Assembly: GCA_963756115.1 (NCBI GenBank)
Contig: CAVWMN010000010.1
Span: forward strand, 248,001 to 312,000
From: JTS-RE37 sp963756115
GTDB lineage: Bacteria; Bacteroidota; Bacteroidia; Flavobacteriales; Flavobacteriaceae
Direction: 5' to 3'
DNA: 64,000 nt
Translations under genes and position numbers: made by a program
Notes under the pieces: generated by a model
Databases searched by the model: none
What the model saw: the letters and a program-made list of their open reading frames with translations, nothing else
What the model was told of the DNA's origin: nothing
Shown: piece by piece, positions 43,105-51,948 of the stretch
Position numbering within the stretch: position 1 is the stretch's first letter
How the letters are laid out: every line of letters starts with the position of its first letter

Positions 43105-43869
43105 TTGAAAATCACTTTTTTGGGTACCGGAACGTCTCAGGGAATTCCCGTGATCGGGAGCACACATCCGGTCTGCCAAAGCCCCAATCCGAAAGACAAA
43201 AGACTTCGTGTTTCGGTTCTGATTTCGTGGGAGAATTACCGGTATGTGATTGATTGTGGCCCCGATTTCCGGCAACAAATGCTTACCAATAATGTCGTAA
43301 AACTCGATGGGATCCTGTTTACCCATGAGCATGCCGACCATACAGCGGGTATTGATGACATCCGCCCTTATTTTTTCAGGCAGGGGGATATTCCCATTTA
43401 TGCGCATAAACGGGTGGTTAAATCCCTTGAAAAGAGGTTTGATTACATCTTTGCAGAGGGTGACCGTTACCCGGGTGCGCCGGGCGTCCAGGTGAACTTC
43501 GTTTCCAATGACCAGCCATTTGCTGTTGGAAACCTGATGGCAATCCCCATTGAAGCGTACCATAACCGTTTGCAAGTATTCGGATTCCGTATTGGCGACT
43601 TTGCCTACCTGACGGATGTGAAGACCATTCAACCTAAAGAAATAGAAAAAATAAAAGGTGTTAAAGTTTTATCTGTCAATGCATTGCGAAAGGAGCCTCA
43701 CCATTCACACTTCAATCTTGATGAAGCGCTGGAATTTGTGGGGCAGGTAAAACCCGATCGGACGTATTTTACCCATATCAGCCATAACCTGGGATTTCAT
43801 GATGAAGTTGAAAAAAATCTTCCTAAAGGTGTACATTTGGCATATGATAACCTTGTCGTTGAAATCTGA
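43105..43869 (+). CDS. MBL-fold metallo-hydrolase (PhnP/RNase Z-like)
   Basis: 254 residues from a TTG start, chosen because MKITFLGTGTSQGIPVIG is the family N-terminus and a GAGGGG lies just upstream. The metal site is LFTHEHADHTAGIDDI (full HxHxDH), then YLTDVKTI and HHSHFNLDEA, and THISHNLGFH near the end. These fit the PhnP-like phosphodiesterase or RNase Z branch. It is cytoplasmic. The next gene starts 9 bp after its stop. Confidence 0.88.
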   Translation: MKITFLGTGTSQGIPVIGSTHPVCQSPNPKDKRLRVSVLISWENYRYVIDCGPDFRQQMLTNNVVKLDGILFTHEHADHTAGIDDIRPYFFRQGDIPIYAHKRVVKSLEKRFDYIFAEGDRYPGAPGVQVNFVSNDQPFAVGNLMAIPIEAYHNRLQVFGFRIGDFAYLTDVKTIQPKEIEKIKGVKVLSVNALRKEPHHSHFNLDEALEFVGQVKPDRTYFTHISHNLGFHDEVEKNLPKGVHLAYDNLVVEI

Positions 43870-43877
43870 ATAGTACT

Positions 43878-44372
43878 ATGAAAGGCAGAATAATCCTCTA
43901 CCTCTTTATTTTTTCCGCCCTGATTGCACTCTATCTGTATGTCAGCAGCGAAACAAGGGTGGAAAATTTGGGAGAGCGAATAGAAGATCTTCAGGAATCT
44001 CAAAAGAAACTGGAGGATTCTTTATTGAGTGCCCGGTTGAAATTCCTGGAACTTCAGTATTTTTCCCTCGAACACAATGATGATGCCCTTGCCTATTACG
44101 AACACCTGGATATCCGCGACCCGTCCCGGTACATTGCGGACAAATTGTTGGAAACAAATGAGCAGAAGGGCGATAATCCCTTGATCCCCTATGAGGGCAT
44201 GGAAGGCGATTTCAAGATCAACAAAATCAAGATCCTGAACCAAAAATGGATCATAGCCGATTTTTCAGATGGGAAATACTGGGGGGAATTGTTTATAAAG
44301 TATGAATTGAAGGATGACCTGGGGGTGGATTTTACCCTGATGGATCATTTGCTATATACCCGGAGCAACTAA
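43878..44372 (+). CDS. Membrane-anchored coiled-coil protein, function unknown
   Basis: 164 residues. One N-terminal transmembrane segment (about 5-24, ILYLFIFSALIALYLYV), then a coiled coil LGERIEDLQESQKKLEDSLL, then a small mixed domain ending in FIKYELKDDLGVDFTLMDHL. No named domain. It is coupled to the upstream MBL gene by a 9-bp gap and its last 4 bp overlap the convergent hydrolase gene. Flavobacterial relatives are known only as hypotheticals. Confidence 0.78.
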   Translation: MKGRIILYLFIFSALIALYLYVSSETRVENLGERIEDLQESQKKLEDSLLSARLKFLELQYFSLEHNDDALAYYEHLDIRDPSRYIADKLLETNEQKGDNPLIPYEGMEGDFKINKIKILNQKWIIADFSDGKYWGELFIKYELKDDLGVDFTLMDHLLYTRSN

Positions 44373-45028
44373 ATACGGCTGATAAGCCACTTCCGAAAGG
44401 AATGGAAATTCTGCGGTGATACGCCATGGCCTACCGGAAACTCCTCATACTGATGCGCTATCCCCAATTTCTTTAATAGTACCGGTGCTTTTTGTGCCCA
44501 TTCCGGCGGAATGACCATATCTACCTGCCCATGGGAGGCATATACTTTTAAATGTGAATGGTCTTTTTCTGCATAACCATTAACAAGTATCTGTTCATCG
44601 ATATAACCGCTTAAGGCAACCAGGTTCCGTACTTTCCCCGGAAAAGACAAAGCAACCGCATAGGATAGTACCGTTCCCTGGCTGAATCCCAGGAGGCTTA
44701 CGTTCTCCTTGTCCAGCTTATAGGCCTCGCATGCTTCTTCCAGAAATGCCACTATTTTATCCCTGGAGGCAACAGCCTGTTCCACATTGCTCCATTTGCC
44801 GTAGGTAGCATCAAAGTTGATAGCGTACCATGCATAGCCAAACGGTTCCAGCGGAAACGGCGCCCGGGCTGAAATAATACAGAGTTCCTCGGGAAGTTCC
44901 GGTGCAAATGAAAAAAGGTCCTCTTCATTGCTCCCGTATCCATGGAACAGGAAAAGCGCAGGCGGATTTTCATCCGTAATGGAGGAAGGCCGAACCAGGT
45001 GGACAAGGGACAGGGGAGCTGTTTTCAT
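44369..45028 (-). CDS. Alpha/beta hydrolase (carboxylesterase/YpfH type)
   Basis: 219 residues, no signal peptide. The oxyanion region is LFLFHGYGSNEEDLF, the nucleophile Ser is in LLGFSQGTVLSYA, the Asp is in HGQVDMVIPPEWAQ and the His is in FPVGHGVSPQN. The triad is complete. Such small esterases act on phenyl or carboxyl esters or on phospholipids in the cytoplasm. One base after the Tic20-like gene on the same strand, probably the same transcript. Confidence 0.88.
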   Translation of the reverse strand: MKTAPLSLVHLVRPSSITDENPPALFLFHGYGSNEEDLFSFAPELPEELCIISARAPFPLEPFGYAWYAINFDATYGKWSNVEQAVASRDKIVAFLEEACEAYKLDKENVSLLGFSQGTVLSYAVALSFPGKVRNLVALSGYIDEQILVNGYAEKDHSHLKVYASHGQVDMVIPPEWAQKAPVLLKKLGIAHQYEEFPVGHGVSPQNFHSFRKWLISRI

Positions 45029-45029
45029 A

Positions 45030-45353
45030 CTATTGAATGAATGTGAACCATTTTTGAAAGTAGGGACCCAGCACAGGTACCGATTGTTTTTTATTATTCA
45101 GGGCGCCCATAAAACCGTAAAACCACAGGATCAGGTAAAAGATATACAACCCATACCAGGCATAGGCATTGAACCACACACTCAGGAAAAGGGCGCAACC
45201 CAAAAAGATAAGGTGCAGACCAAAGGCTTGCCGGGTGTGGAACCTGGCGAAATCATTTTTAGGTTCCATATTCATGGTAATGGCTATCAAGGCGCCGATC
45301 ATGGTAAAATATGCCACAAGGGCAGTAGTTTTTCCTTCTTTAATGGAATCCAT
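45030..45353 (-). CDS. DUF4870/Tic20-like small membrane protein
   Basis: 107 residues from ATG 45353; a GTG two codons upstream (45359) is less likely. Four hydrophobic segments (AYFTMIGALIAITMNM, AFGLHLIFLGCALFLSVW, AYAWYGLYIFYLILWFYGFM), with the motif FARFHTRQAFGLH that is typical of Tic20/DUF4870 proteins. Function unknown. The start lies 2 bp upstream of the hydrolase gene's coding end, so they are co-transcribed. Confidence 0.8.
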   Translation of the reverse strand: MDSIKEGKTTALVAYFTMIGALIAITMNMEPKNDFARFHTRQAFGLHLIFLGCALFLSVWFNAYAWYGLYIFYLILWFYGFMGALNNKKQSVPVLGPYFQKWFTFIQ

Positions 45354-45490
45354 TCTCACATATTTGGCCGAAGGTAAGAATTATAATAAAAACAGCGAAT
45401 TTTCACTGGGTCAAGTATGCAGCATCATGCCATTGCCGGCAGCCCGGGCAAGGCACGCCCTGAATGGACGTTATGAGTTGGCATCGATGG

Positions 45491-46744
45491 TCACAGGACC
45501 AGCCGGTTGTTGGCCAGGACACCGTATGCCCGGCCTTTAAGGTCCTGGTCAAGAAACATGCTGTTTTTGGAAGTACTGGAGAGATTTTCTGCTGTCAGGG
45601 TATACTGAAGTTCCGGATCGAACAGCGTAAAGTTAGCGGCCTCGCCTTGCTGTATTTGGGACTTCGGAATACCATAGCGATCCCTTCCTTTGGTCAATAA
45701 TGCAACGGCTGTTTCTGTATCGAATAATTGGGTTAAGATTCCAAACGCGCTCTCAAGGCCAATTGTGCCATAGGCCGCATTGTCGAATTCAACCCGCTTG
45801 TCTTCGATAGTCATTGGGATATGGTCTGAAGTTACATAATCAATAATGCCATCCTTCACCCCTTTGACCAGGGCTTTTTTATCTTGTTCTGACCGGAGTG
45901 GGGGAAGTACCTTGAAATTGCTTTCAAAATCATGAAGTACCTTATCCGTGAACCACAGGTTGTGAATAGCCACGCTACATGTTATATCGAGCCCTTTCTT
46001 TTTGCCCTCGGAAATGAGTTGTACAGCACCTGCCGTTGAAATTGTCGGGATATGTAATTTGCCACCCGTGTATTCCAGGATGTACAGATCCCTTGCGATC
46101 TGCAGGGTTTCCGCCAGCGCCGGGATCCCTTTAAGCCCCAGGCCGGTGGAATTTTCACCTTCGTTTACCATTCCCTTTCCGGCCAATGGCATATCCATTG
46201 GAAACGAATGGATCAGGCCCTTAAAATTTTGGGCATACAACAATGCCATCCTCATGAGGTTGGAATCCTTTACAGGGGCCTTGAAATCATAGAAACCTAC
46301 GGCCCCGGCGTTTCCCATGTCATACAATTCGGCAAGATTTTCCCCTTCACTTTTCACCGTAAGCGCGCCGAGCGGAAATAACCTGGTGGCATGTTCCCGG
46401 GCAGCATTCCTGAGAAAAATGATATCCCCGCTGCTGTCAGGTACCGGGTGGGTACTTGGATTAAGCACTATATCCGTAAAACCGCTTTTTGCAGCGGTTT
46501 TAAGCCCGTTTTCAATGGTTTCCCTTTCCTCATAGCCCGGTTCTCCAAAACTGACACTGGTGTCGAACCATCCCGTGGAGAGGTGGAGGTTTTGGAGTTC
46601 AATGGTTTCGAATTTTCCTGTAGGGATTATTTTTGCGGCAATCTTCTGAATGATACCGTTCCTGATGTGGATATCACGTTTCTTCCGGTTCAGCACCTTA
46701 TTCCCCGGGTCAATAATCGTGGCGGACTTAATCAGTATATTCAT
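45491..46744 (-). CDS. Dihydroorotase-like amidohydrolase that has lost the HxH metal site
   Basis: 417 residues, the size and order of class I dihydroorotase: an N-terminal composite beta domain, a TIM barrel with GYEERETIENGLKTAAKSGF, and a VTSDHIPMTIEDK segment. In active enzymes the barrel begins D-x-H-x-H-x-R-E-P-G; here it is GWFDTSVSFGEPGYEE, with Ser in place of both His. Later ligand positions are partly kept: YDFKAP, IHSFPMD, SVAIHNLWFTD, SDH. A zinc enzyme without the first two ligands is unlikely to be active. The flavobacterial lineage often keeps this protein beside a BatA gene, as here. It may be a pseudoenzyme or a regulatory partner; a second active dihydroorotase would be expected elsewhere. 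Confidence 0.8.
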   Translation of the reverse strand: MNILIKSATIIDPGNKVLNRKKRDIHIRNGIIQKIAAKIIPTGKFETIELQNLHLSTGWFDTSVSFGEPGYEERETIENGLKTAAKSGFTDIVLNPSTHPVPDSSGDIIFLRNAAREHATRLFPLGALTVKSEGENLAELYDMGNAGAVGFYDFKAPVKDSNLMRMALLYAQNFKGLIHSFPMDMPLAGKGMVNEGENSTGLGLKGIPALAETLQIARDLYILEYTGGKLHIPTISTAGAVQLISEGKKKGLDITCSVAIHNLWFTDKVLHDFESNFKVLPPLRSEQDKKALVKGVKDGIIDYVTSDHIPMTIEDKRVEFDNAAYGTIGLESAFGILTQLFDTETAVALLTKGRDRYGIPKSQIQQGEAANFTLFDPELQYTLTAENLSSTSKNSMFLDQDLKGRAYGVLANNRLVL

Positions 46745-46819
46745 TTGCTCATGGTGTCATTAAATTTAAAAACGTCTCAATCTGACAAATACCCAGCCCA
46801 TTCCGGCCTACCCTATGAT

Positions 46820-48742
46820 TCATTTTATGAATTTCTGAATTAGCACTTCGCACAGTACAAAAAGCAATGCTAAAATAATAAACCATTTCCAAAGCTCATT
46901 TACGCGATTGTCATTTTCAAGCTTTTTGAAAAGTTCTGTGATTGATTGGTATCTCGAAGCTGCATCCAGGTTTTCCAAATTAAGATAAACCGGCTTGCTT
47001 TCTTCACGGGAATAGTTAAAACTTATATGTTTAACAGGGATTTTATTCTCAAAGACAGTATAGGTCCCGTCCTGTGTGGGATGTTCCGCGAACGTAAGGG
47101 TGGTCCTGTTGGCATGGTATTTTTGTCGGGGTATAAATTCATAATCCTGCTGTGCAACGGTGAGGATATTATCCTTTGCCATAGCAACCGGGATATCGAT
47201 CTCCTCCGTTTTTCCCAGCATGTGGTAAAGCTCCGGCAGTTTAAGGCTGTTTGTTGCCATTGAGTAGAATGTAGGGACAATCAACGGGGAATTCTTGAAA
47301 TTGGAATTGGCACTATCCAGCGCTGCGGTAAAAAGGTAGACGCCATCTCCTCCTGTAAGAAAAGGATCCCCGTCCTGAAGTGTAAGGATGGCAGCCCCGG
47401 GGGAGCGGATCCGGAAATGTTCCTTCACCATGGGATATTGAAAATTTGTAACCCTTTTTTCAAATACATCCTGAAATAAAGGATGGTCAAAGGCTATTCC
47501 TGTAATATTGAGCTCCAAGCCTATTTTCTGCGAGAAGGCCGTACCATTAATCCCCGAGAGGAAATTGTTATAACTGGGAAGGTCTGGCGTAGCGGAAGGG
47601 ATCAGGGTAAGGCTCCCGCCATTTTCCCGGAAGGAACGCAGTGTATTTTGGAGGGCATTGGGAATTTCCCGGAGCTCATTCAGGATGATCAGATTTTGCT
47701 CGTCGAGAATCCTGTAATTCACATCATTTGCCCTGAAAGTCGTAAAAGCAATATCGGGTTCCCTGAAAATACGTTCCAGGAATTCACCGGAAGCATCACC
47801 TATGGCTAATACATTGATTTTTGCTGTATTTTCAATTGTAAAATACAATTGGTTATCATAGGTCAAAGCCCCATCTGCCACTTCGATCTTACCTTCTACA
47901 AACTGATTCGCAGGTAGCGTAAAGACAACAGAAGCTGTGGCCATACCTTCAAAATTGGCTGCTGTCTTGGCAATAAGTTCAGTTCCGTTATAGAGCGATA
48001 CAGGGATACTTTCACGCCCCCCTTCCCCTGATAATTGGGCGGTAATTTCCAGGATCTCAGGGGAACTCCTGCTGATATGGGCTGAGTCTATCGAAATATT
48101 ATCCTGTTTATCAGGACGTAATTGGACCAGGCTTATAGCAATACTTGAAATACTGTCTTGTGGATAACCATGTACCCTGTCCTGAAAATCTGAGAGCAGG
48201 ATCAGATTCTTCCGGGTTACAGGATCAACGGAAAAAAGGGATTGGCCTTTGCGGACGATTCCCTCCAGGGTCAGTTGGCTGGCGGAATAGGGCAATGTCA
48301 GCAATTCGTTCCGAATGGCTTTTAAAGTGATGTCCTTAAAAACCCGGTCATTTGTAAACAGGGAGAATTTGGTTTCCTTGGGAAGGTTTTTGATCAGCTC
48401 CTGTACGGCGGTTTCCAACAGGCTTCCATTGTCTTTTTTAGCCTGCATGCTAAAGGAATCATCAAGATAGATAACATTTTCCTCAGGTTGGAAAGCGGTT
48501 TTGCTCGCGATAAACGGTTCTGCAAATGCCACGATCAAACCAAGCAGCAATAAGAGCCGCGTGGATAGCAATAACCATTTCTTGAGGGTGCTGCTCCGCC
48601 GTGATTCCGCTACGACCCTTTGCAGCAGCTTTACATTGGTAAAGGGGGTTTTTTTAAACCTCCGGAGTTGAAAAAGGTGGATAAGGATGGGAATGAGTAG
48701 TAGAAATAAGGCCCAAAGTAGTTCCGGATATTTAAACTGCAT
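46820..48742 (-). CDS. BatA domain-containing protein (aerotolerance-type, vWA-like)
   Basis: 640 residues. It begins with the BatA N-terminal module MQFKYPELLWALFLLLIPILIH and basic QLRRFKKTPFTN, with a second transmembrane segment about residues 57-76. A von Willebrand A-like region follows (VIYLDDSFSMQAKKDNG, DxS at the metal site), then extracellular beta domains, and a final transmembrane helix near the C-terminus (WKWFIILALLFVLCEVLI). BatA-type proteins work with MoxR ATPases at the cell envelope in other operons. Here it is 75 bp upstream of the dihydroorotase-like gene, same strand, a pairing common in flavobacteria. Confidence 0.85.
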   Translation of the reverse strand: MQFKYPELLWALFLLLIPILIHLFQLRRFKKTPFTNVKLLQRVVAESRRSSTLKKWLLLSTRLLLLLGLIVAFAEPFIASKTAFQPEENVIYLDDSFSMQAKKDNGSLLETAVQELIKNLPKETKFSLFTNDRVFKDITLKAIRNELLTLPYSASQLTLEGIVRKGQSLFSVDPVTRKNLILLSDFQDRVHGYPQDSISSIAISLVQLRPDKQDNISIDSAHISRSSPEILEITAQLSGEGGRESIPVSLYNGTELIAKTAANFEGMATASVVFTLPANQFVEGKIEVADGALTYDNQLYFTIENTAKINVLAIGDASGEFLERIFREPDIAFTTFRANDVNYRILDEQNLIILNELREIPNALQNTLRSFRENGGSLTLIPSATPDLPSYNNFLSGINGTAFSQKIGLELNITGIAFDHPLFQDVFEKRVTNFQYPMVKEHFRIRSPGAAILTLQDGDPFLTGGDGVYLFTAALDSANSNFKNSPLIVPTFYSMATNSLKLPELYHMLGKTEEIDIPVAMAKDNILTVAQQDYEFIPRQKYHANRTTLTFAEHPTQDGTYTVFENKIPVKHISFNYSREESKPVYLNLENLDAASRYQSITELFKKLENDNRVNELWKWFIILALLFVLCEVLIQKFIK

Positions 48743-48886
48743 TCCTTAATTTGATTTGGTAAATATAGCAATTGCCCTAAATGTTCCCTATCGTTACATG
48801 TTTTTTAACTAAGTAGGCCCACAGTCCTATGGGCACCGGCCCTCTATATTGGGTAAATGCCAGACACTATTATATATCTTTGATAC

Positions 48887-49903
48887 CTAACAAAAGAAGA
48901 AATAATCCAGCATGGCTTGCTGCCCATCAGACCTTAAAAAGCCGCGGATCATTGCCTGGGCCCCTGCGTTGGCAACTGTAATGAGGCTCTGGGGATCTTT
49001 CATTTCCCTCAAAACTTCATAATACAGCATTTCCTTTCCATATATTTTTTTGCCTATCTTTTTGGGGTTATCACAGAGCCAGTGAAAGCCGATCCCTTTT
49101 TGAAGCAATCCCTTTGCAATTTTTTTGCCTTTATTTCCAGCACCCCACAGGGTGAGAGGCCTTTGATTATCATAGTCGAGCAGGAGGAAATAATGCAGTT
49201 TGATATCCAGGAAATAATTTGCTGCATACCGTGGGCTGGTCCTGGAAGTTCGGGTCTTGTAATCCCGCCAACAATGCAGGACCTCGCGTATCGGGATACA
49301 TTTCAGCTTGTGCTGATAAAACCGAAACGTTAGGTCATAATCCTCCGGATACCGTTCCGGTTCAAAACCCCCGCATCTGTCCAGGTCTTTCCGGAACGTC
49401 ATCCAGCAGGGTGACGGGATCACACATTCCTTGTAGATCTCACTGAAATTGGATCCGGTTGCCGTAAGGCCATTGAGCCACTTTTCATACCGGGCATAAC
49501 CGTCGCTGATCCCCGCTGCAGAAAAATACCGCACATAGCCAACTGCCAGATGCCCTCTACCGAATCGCAACAGGGAGCGCGACATTAATTCCAGTTTCCC
49601 GGGTGTCATCAGATCATCTGAATCCATCCGGGTGACGAGTTCCCCATTGCTGGACGTCAATGCCTGTCTCAGGGCTTCGATGATGCCATGCCCACTGTTT
49701 GTAAAGACCTGTATCCGGCTATCTGCACCCGCAAAACGGGCAACAATATCCCTGCTGTCATCCGATGAATGATCGTCGATGGCGATTAGTTCCCAATGGG
49801 GATAGGATTGGTCTAAAATGGACTGGAGACACGCCACAAGGTATGTAGCTGTATTTTTAAAAGGGAGCAGTATGCTTACCAAAGGATCTTGGTTGAAGGC
49901 CAT
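48887..49903 (-). CDS. Family 2 glycosyltransferase with C-terminal Rossmann-like extension
   Basis: 338 residues from ATG 49903 (MAFNQDPLVSILLPFKN); the open frame reaches 49984 but has no family match there. The GT2 domain (1-220) has ELIAIDDHSSDDSRD, RMDSDDLMTPGKLEL (the DxD) and YPEDYDLTFRFYQ. About residues 250-338 form an extra domain with WGAGNKGKKIAKGLLQKG, a GxGxxG nucleotide-binding signature unlike the usual GT2 tail. The same GAG-x-GK type of domain is found attached to some C-methyltransferases. Donor and acceptor unknown. Confidence 0.85.
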   Translation of the reverse strand: MAFNQDPLVSILLPFKNTATYLVACLQSILDQSYPHWELIAIDDHSSDDSRDIVARFAGADSRIQVFTNSGHGIIEALRQALTSSNGELVTRMDSDDLMTPGKLELMSRSLLRFGRGHLAVGYVRYFSAAGISDGYARYEKWLNGLTATGSNFSEIYKECVIPSPCWMTFRKDLDRCGGFEPERYPEDYDLTFRFYQHKLKCIPIREVLHCWRDYKTRTSRTSPRYAANYFLDIKLHYFLLLDYDNQRPLTLWGAGNKGKKIAKGLLQKGIGFHWLCDNPKKIGKKIYGKEMLYYEVLREMKDPQSLITVANAGAQAMIRGFLRSDGQQAMLDYFFFC

Positions 49904-49967
49904 TTTGGATATATTTTGGCAGGGATCCCAACAAGCCCGGAACCAGTTTCTGCAGTTTAGTCCCGGG

Positions 49968-51068
49968 CTACTTACCGGAGCCAACCGGATTGGCCGTTTT
50001 TAATGCCATCAACAGGGACCTGAAGGTCTGAACCTGGCTTCCGCCCGCTGTGTCTTCGGGTACAGTACCATAATAAGTGTTTATAAATTCTTCAGCTGAA
50101 GACCATACGGTCTGCATGATGCCTAAGAAATGACGCTGCATTTCAGGTGTACTTTGCGCCTTAAAGTTGTAGATCATTTCCACCTGCTCCCCGGCCACTT
50201 CCGGTTTACGCCACGGGCAGGCCACCACATCAAACCCCATGGTTGCGAAATAGGCAGGGGTTGGATCTGCCCTTTCATAGTGCCAGTCATTGATAACCAC
50301 AGATCTGGATATCATCCCAATAGCCCTTGATGTATTGTTCATGGAGGCCTCCCACATCCCTAAGCCCGTGGTTTTTCCATCCAATAACCGGTCACCCCAT
50401 ATCCAGAGTCGCGCTCCCCTTTGTTGCAAATGCCCTGTAATGGTATTTACCTCCCCGGCGAATAATGCTGCAGGGTCCTTGCCGGAACAGCGTGGACAAT
50501 TATCATCAGCTATATAAAAAACCTCATCCATTCCCGCGTGGAAGGCACCGGCTTCAAATACGTCCATGATCTCATCGATCAGGTCAAAGACCACCTCGTG
50601 TACCTGCGGGTGCAGCGGGCAATAGCTCTTACAATACAATTTGTCTTCATTAGGCCATTTATATTCCAGCGGGAGGGCCACATGCGGGGTTTCATCGAAC
50701 TGGGGATAAACCTCCAGCAGTTTTCCCAGATTGGAATGCCAGCTTTGGTGGCCTAAAAGATTAACCTGGGGGATTAGCTGTATTCCATTGTTCTTACAGG
50801 CAGTTACTATTTTTTTTACCTGGGCCGAAGACAACGGGTTTGCACCCCGGAGTTCGGGCCTGGATTCATAGGCGTAATTAAAATCCACCCTCAGTACAAG
50901 TGTATTGATGCCGTTTGGAGCTAATTCCTCTTCGATAAATTTTACAAACTGTTCCACGCCCCCCGGGGCAGGAGCAGCAATACAGAGGCCCCTGACATCC
51001 AGGCCAGCCTGGGCCTGTAAGGATGATATGGAGAAAACCAGCAGCAACAGAAAAGAAAGATACTTCAT
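49968..51068 (-). CDS. Secreted GH20-like glycoside hydrolase (hexosaminidase family)
   Basis: 366 residues with a signal peptide ending at SLQAQ. The catalytic TIM barrel has INTLVLRVDFNYAYESRPEL, the conserved NGIQLIPQVNLLGHQ and the GH20 acid/base pair in GAFHAGMDEVFYIADD (Asp-Glu). There is no separate N-terminal GH20b domain, so it is a single-domain member of a GH20-like branch. Tryptophans in WIWGDRLL and VACPWRKPE fit a sugar-binding pocket. It is periplasmic or exported and near an SGNH hydrolase gene on the same strand, so it may act on N-acetylhexosamine glycans. Confidence 0.82.
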   Translation of the reverse strand: MKYLSFLLLLVFSISSLQAQAGLDVRGLCIAAPAPGGVEQFVKFIEEELAPNGINTLVLRVDFNYAYESRPELRGANPLSSAQVKKIVTACKNNGIQLIPQVNLLGHQSWHSNLGKLLEVYPQFDETPHVALPLEYKWPNEDKLYCKSYCPLHPQVHEVVFDLIDEIMDVFEAGAFHAGMDEVFYIADDNCPRCSGKDPAALFAGEVNTITGHLQQRGARLWIWGDRLLDGKTTGLGMWEASMNNTSRAIGMISRSVVINDWHYERADPTPAYFATMGFDVVACPWRKPEVAGEQVEMIYNFKAQSTPEMQRHFLGIMQTVWSSAEEFINTYYGTVPEDTAGGSQVQTFRSLLMALKTANPVGSGK

Positions 51069-51125
51069 AATCAGTCATTTTTATGGAGAAGGGATCCACG
51101 CATCCTGCCTGTAAGGTGCTGTTTT

Positions 51126-51818
51126 TTAATAGCCCCCCAGGGCCTCTGAAATCGCTTTCTCGGCAAGGGGTGCCATGATCTCATACCCTTTTTTGGTAGG
51201 GTGGACGCCGTCTTGAGCCAGTTCAGGGTCCATCCCGTTTTTATCATTGGTAAGGGCAGCGAAATAATCGAGGTACACGATTTCGTTTTGCTCAGCGTAG
51301 GTCCTGATCATCTCATTCAGCGCAGGGATCTTTTTATTGGGTTCAAGTCCGGGGCGCCATGGATAATCCTCAGCAGGCAGAACCGAGGACAGTACTACTG
51401 CAATCCCATTGGCCCTGGCTATCTCTGCCATGGATTTCAGGTTGTCCATAATCTGCTCCAGGGTCATCGGGCCTGTATTGCCTGCTATATCATTTGTGCC
51501 GGCAAGAATTACGACAACTTTGGGTTTAAGGGCTAGAACGTCCTGGCGAAACCTCAGTAGCATCTGTGGTGTGGTTTGTCCACTGATACCGCGGTTTACA
51601 TAGGGTTTTCCTTCAAAAAATTCAGGCTGTCCACCTGCCCACCCAATGGTTATGGAGTTGCCCATAAACACAACCCTTTCCTCCCCATCAGCAGGGGGTT
51701 GTAAGGCGGCGTTCGCTTCCCTGAAATGGTCCAGCGCTGCCCAATCCTGGGAATTACCTGTTATGGGGATGATAGCCAGCATCAAAAATAATGAAAGGCA
51801 GACAATAGGATTTTTCAT
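51126..51818 (-). CDS. Secreted SGNH/GDSL hydrolase
   Basis: 230 residues from ATG 51818, giving a clean signal peptide ending at GNSQDW; the longer frame to 51869 lacks one. The block I serine is in VVFMGNSITIGWAGG, block III is LAGTNDIAGN and the block V Asp-His is DGVHPTKKGYEIM. The sites are complete. Similar enzymes deacetylate sugar esters or cleave lipids. Upstream of the GH20-like gene, same strand. Confidence 0.88.
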   Translation of the reverse strand: MKNPIVCLSLFLMLAIIPITGNSQDWAALDHFREANAALQPPADGEERVVFMGNSITIGWAGGQPEFFEGKPYVNRGISGQTTPQMLLRFRQDVLALKPKVVVILAGTNDIAGNTGPMTLEQIMDNLKSMAEIARANGIAVVLSSVLPAEDYPWRPGLEPNKKIPALNEMIRTYAEQNEIVYLDYFAALTNDKNGMDPELAQDGVHPTKKGYEIMAPLAEKAISEALGGY

Positions 51819-51948
51819 ATTGGTTTCTTTTATTGGTATGGTAAAGTGCACCAACTTCAAATATATCACCTTTGGATATATAATTCCAAATTGATTTAGT
51901 GCCCTTTTCCAGGGGGGTTATTTAATAAATTCATTATGCGGGACTATC

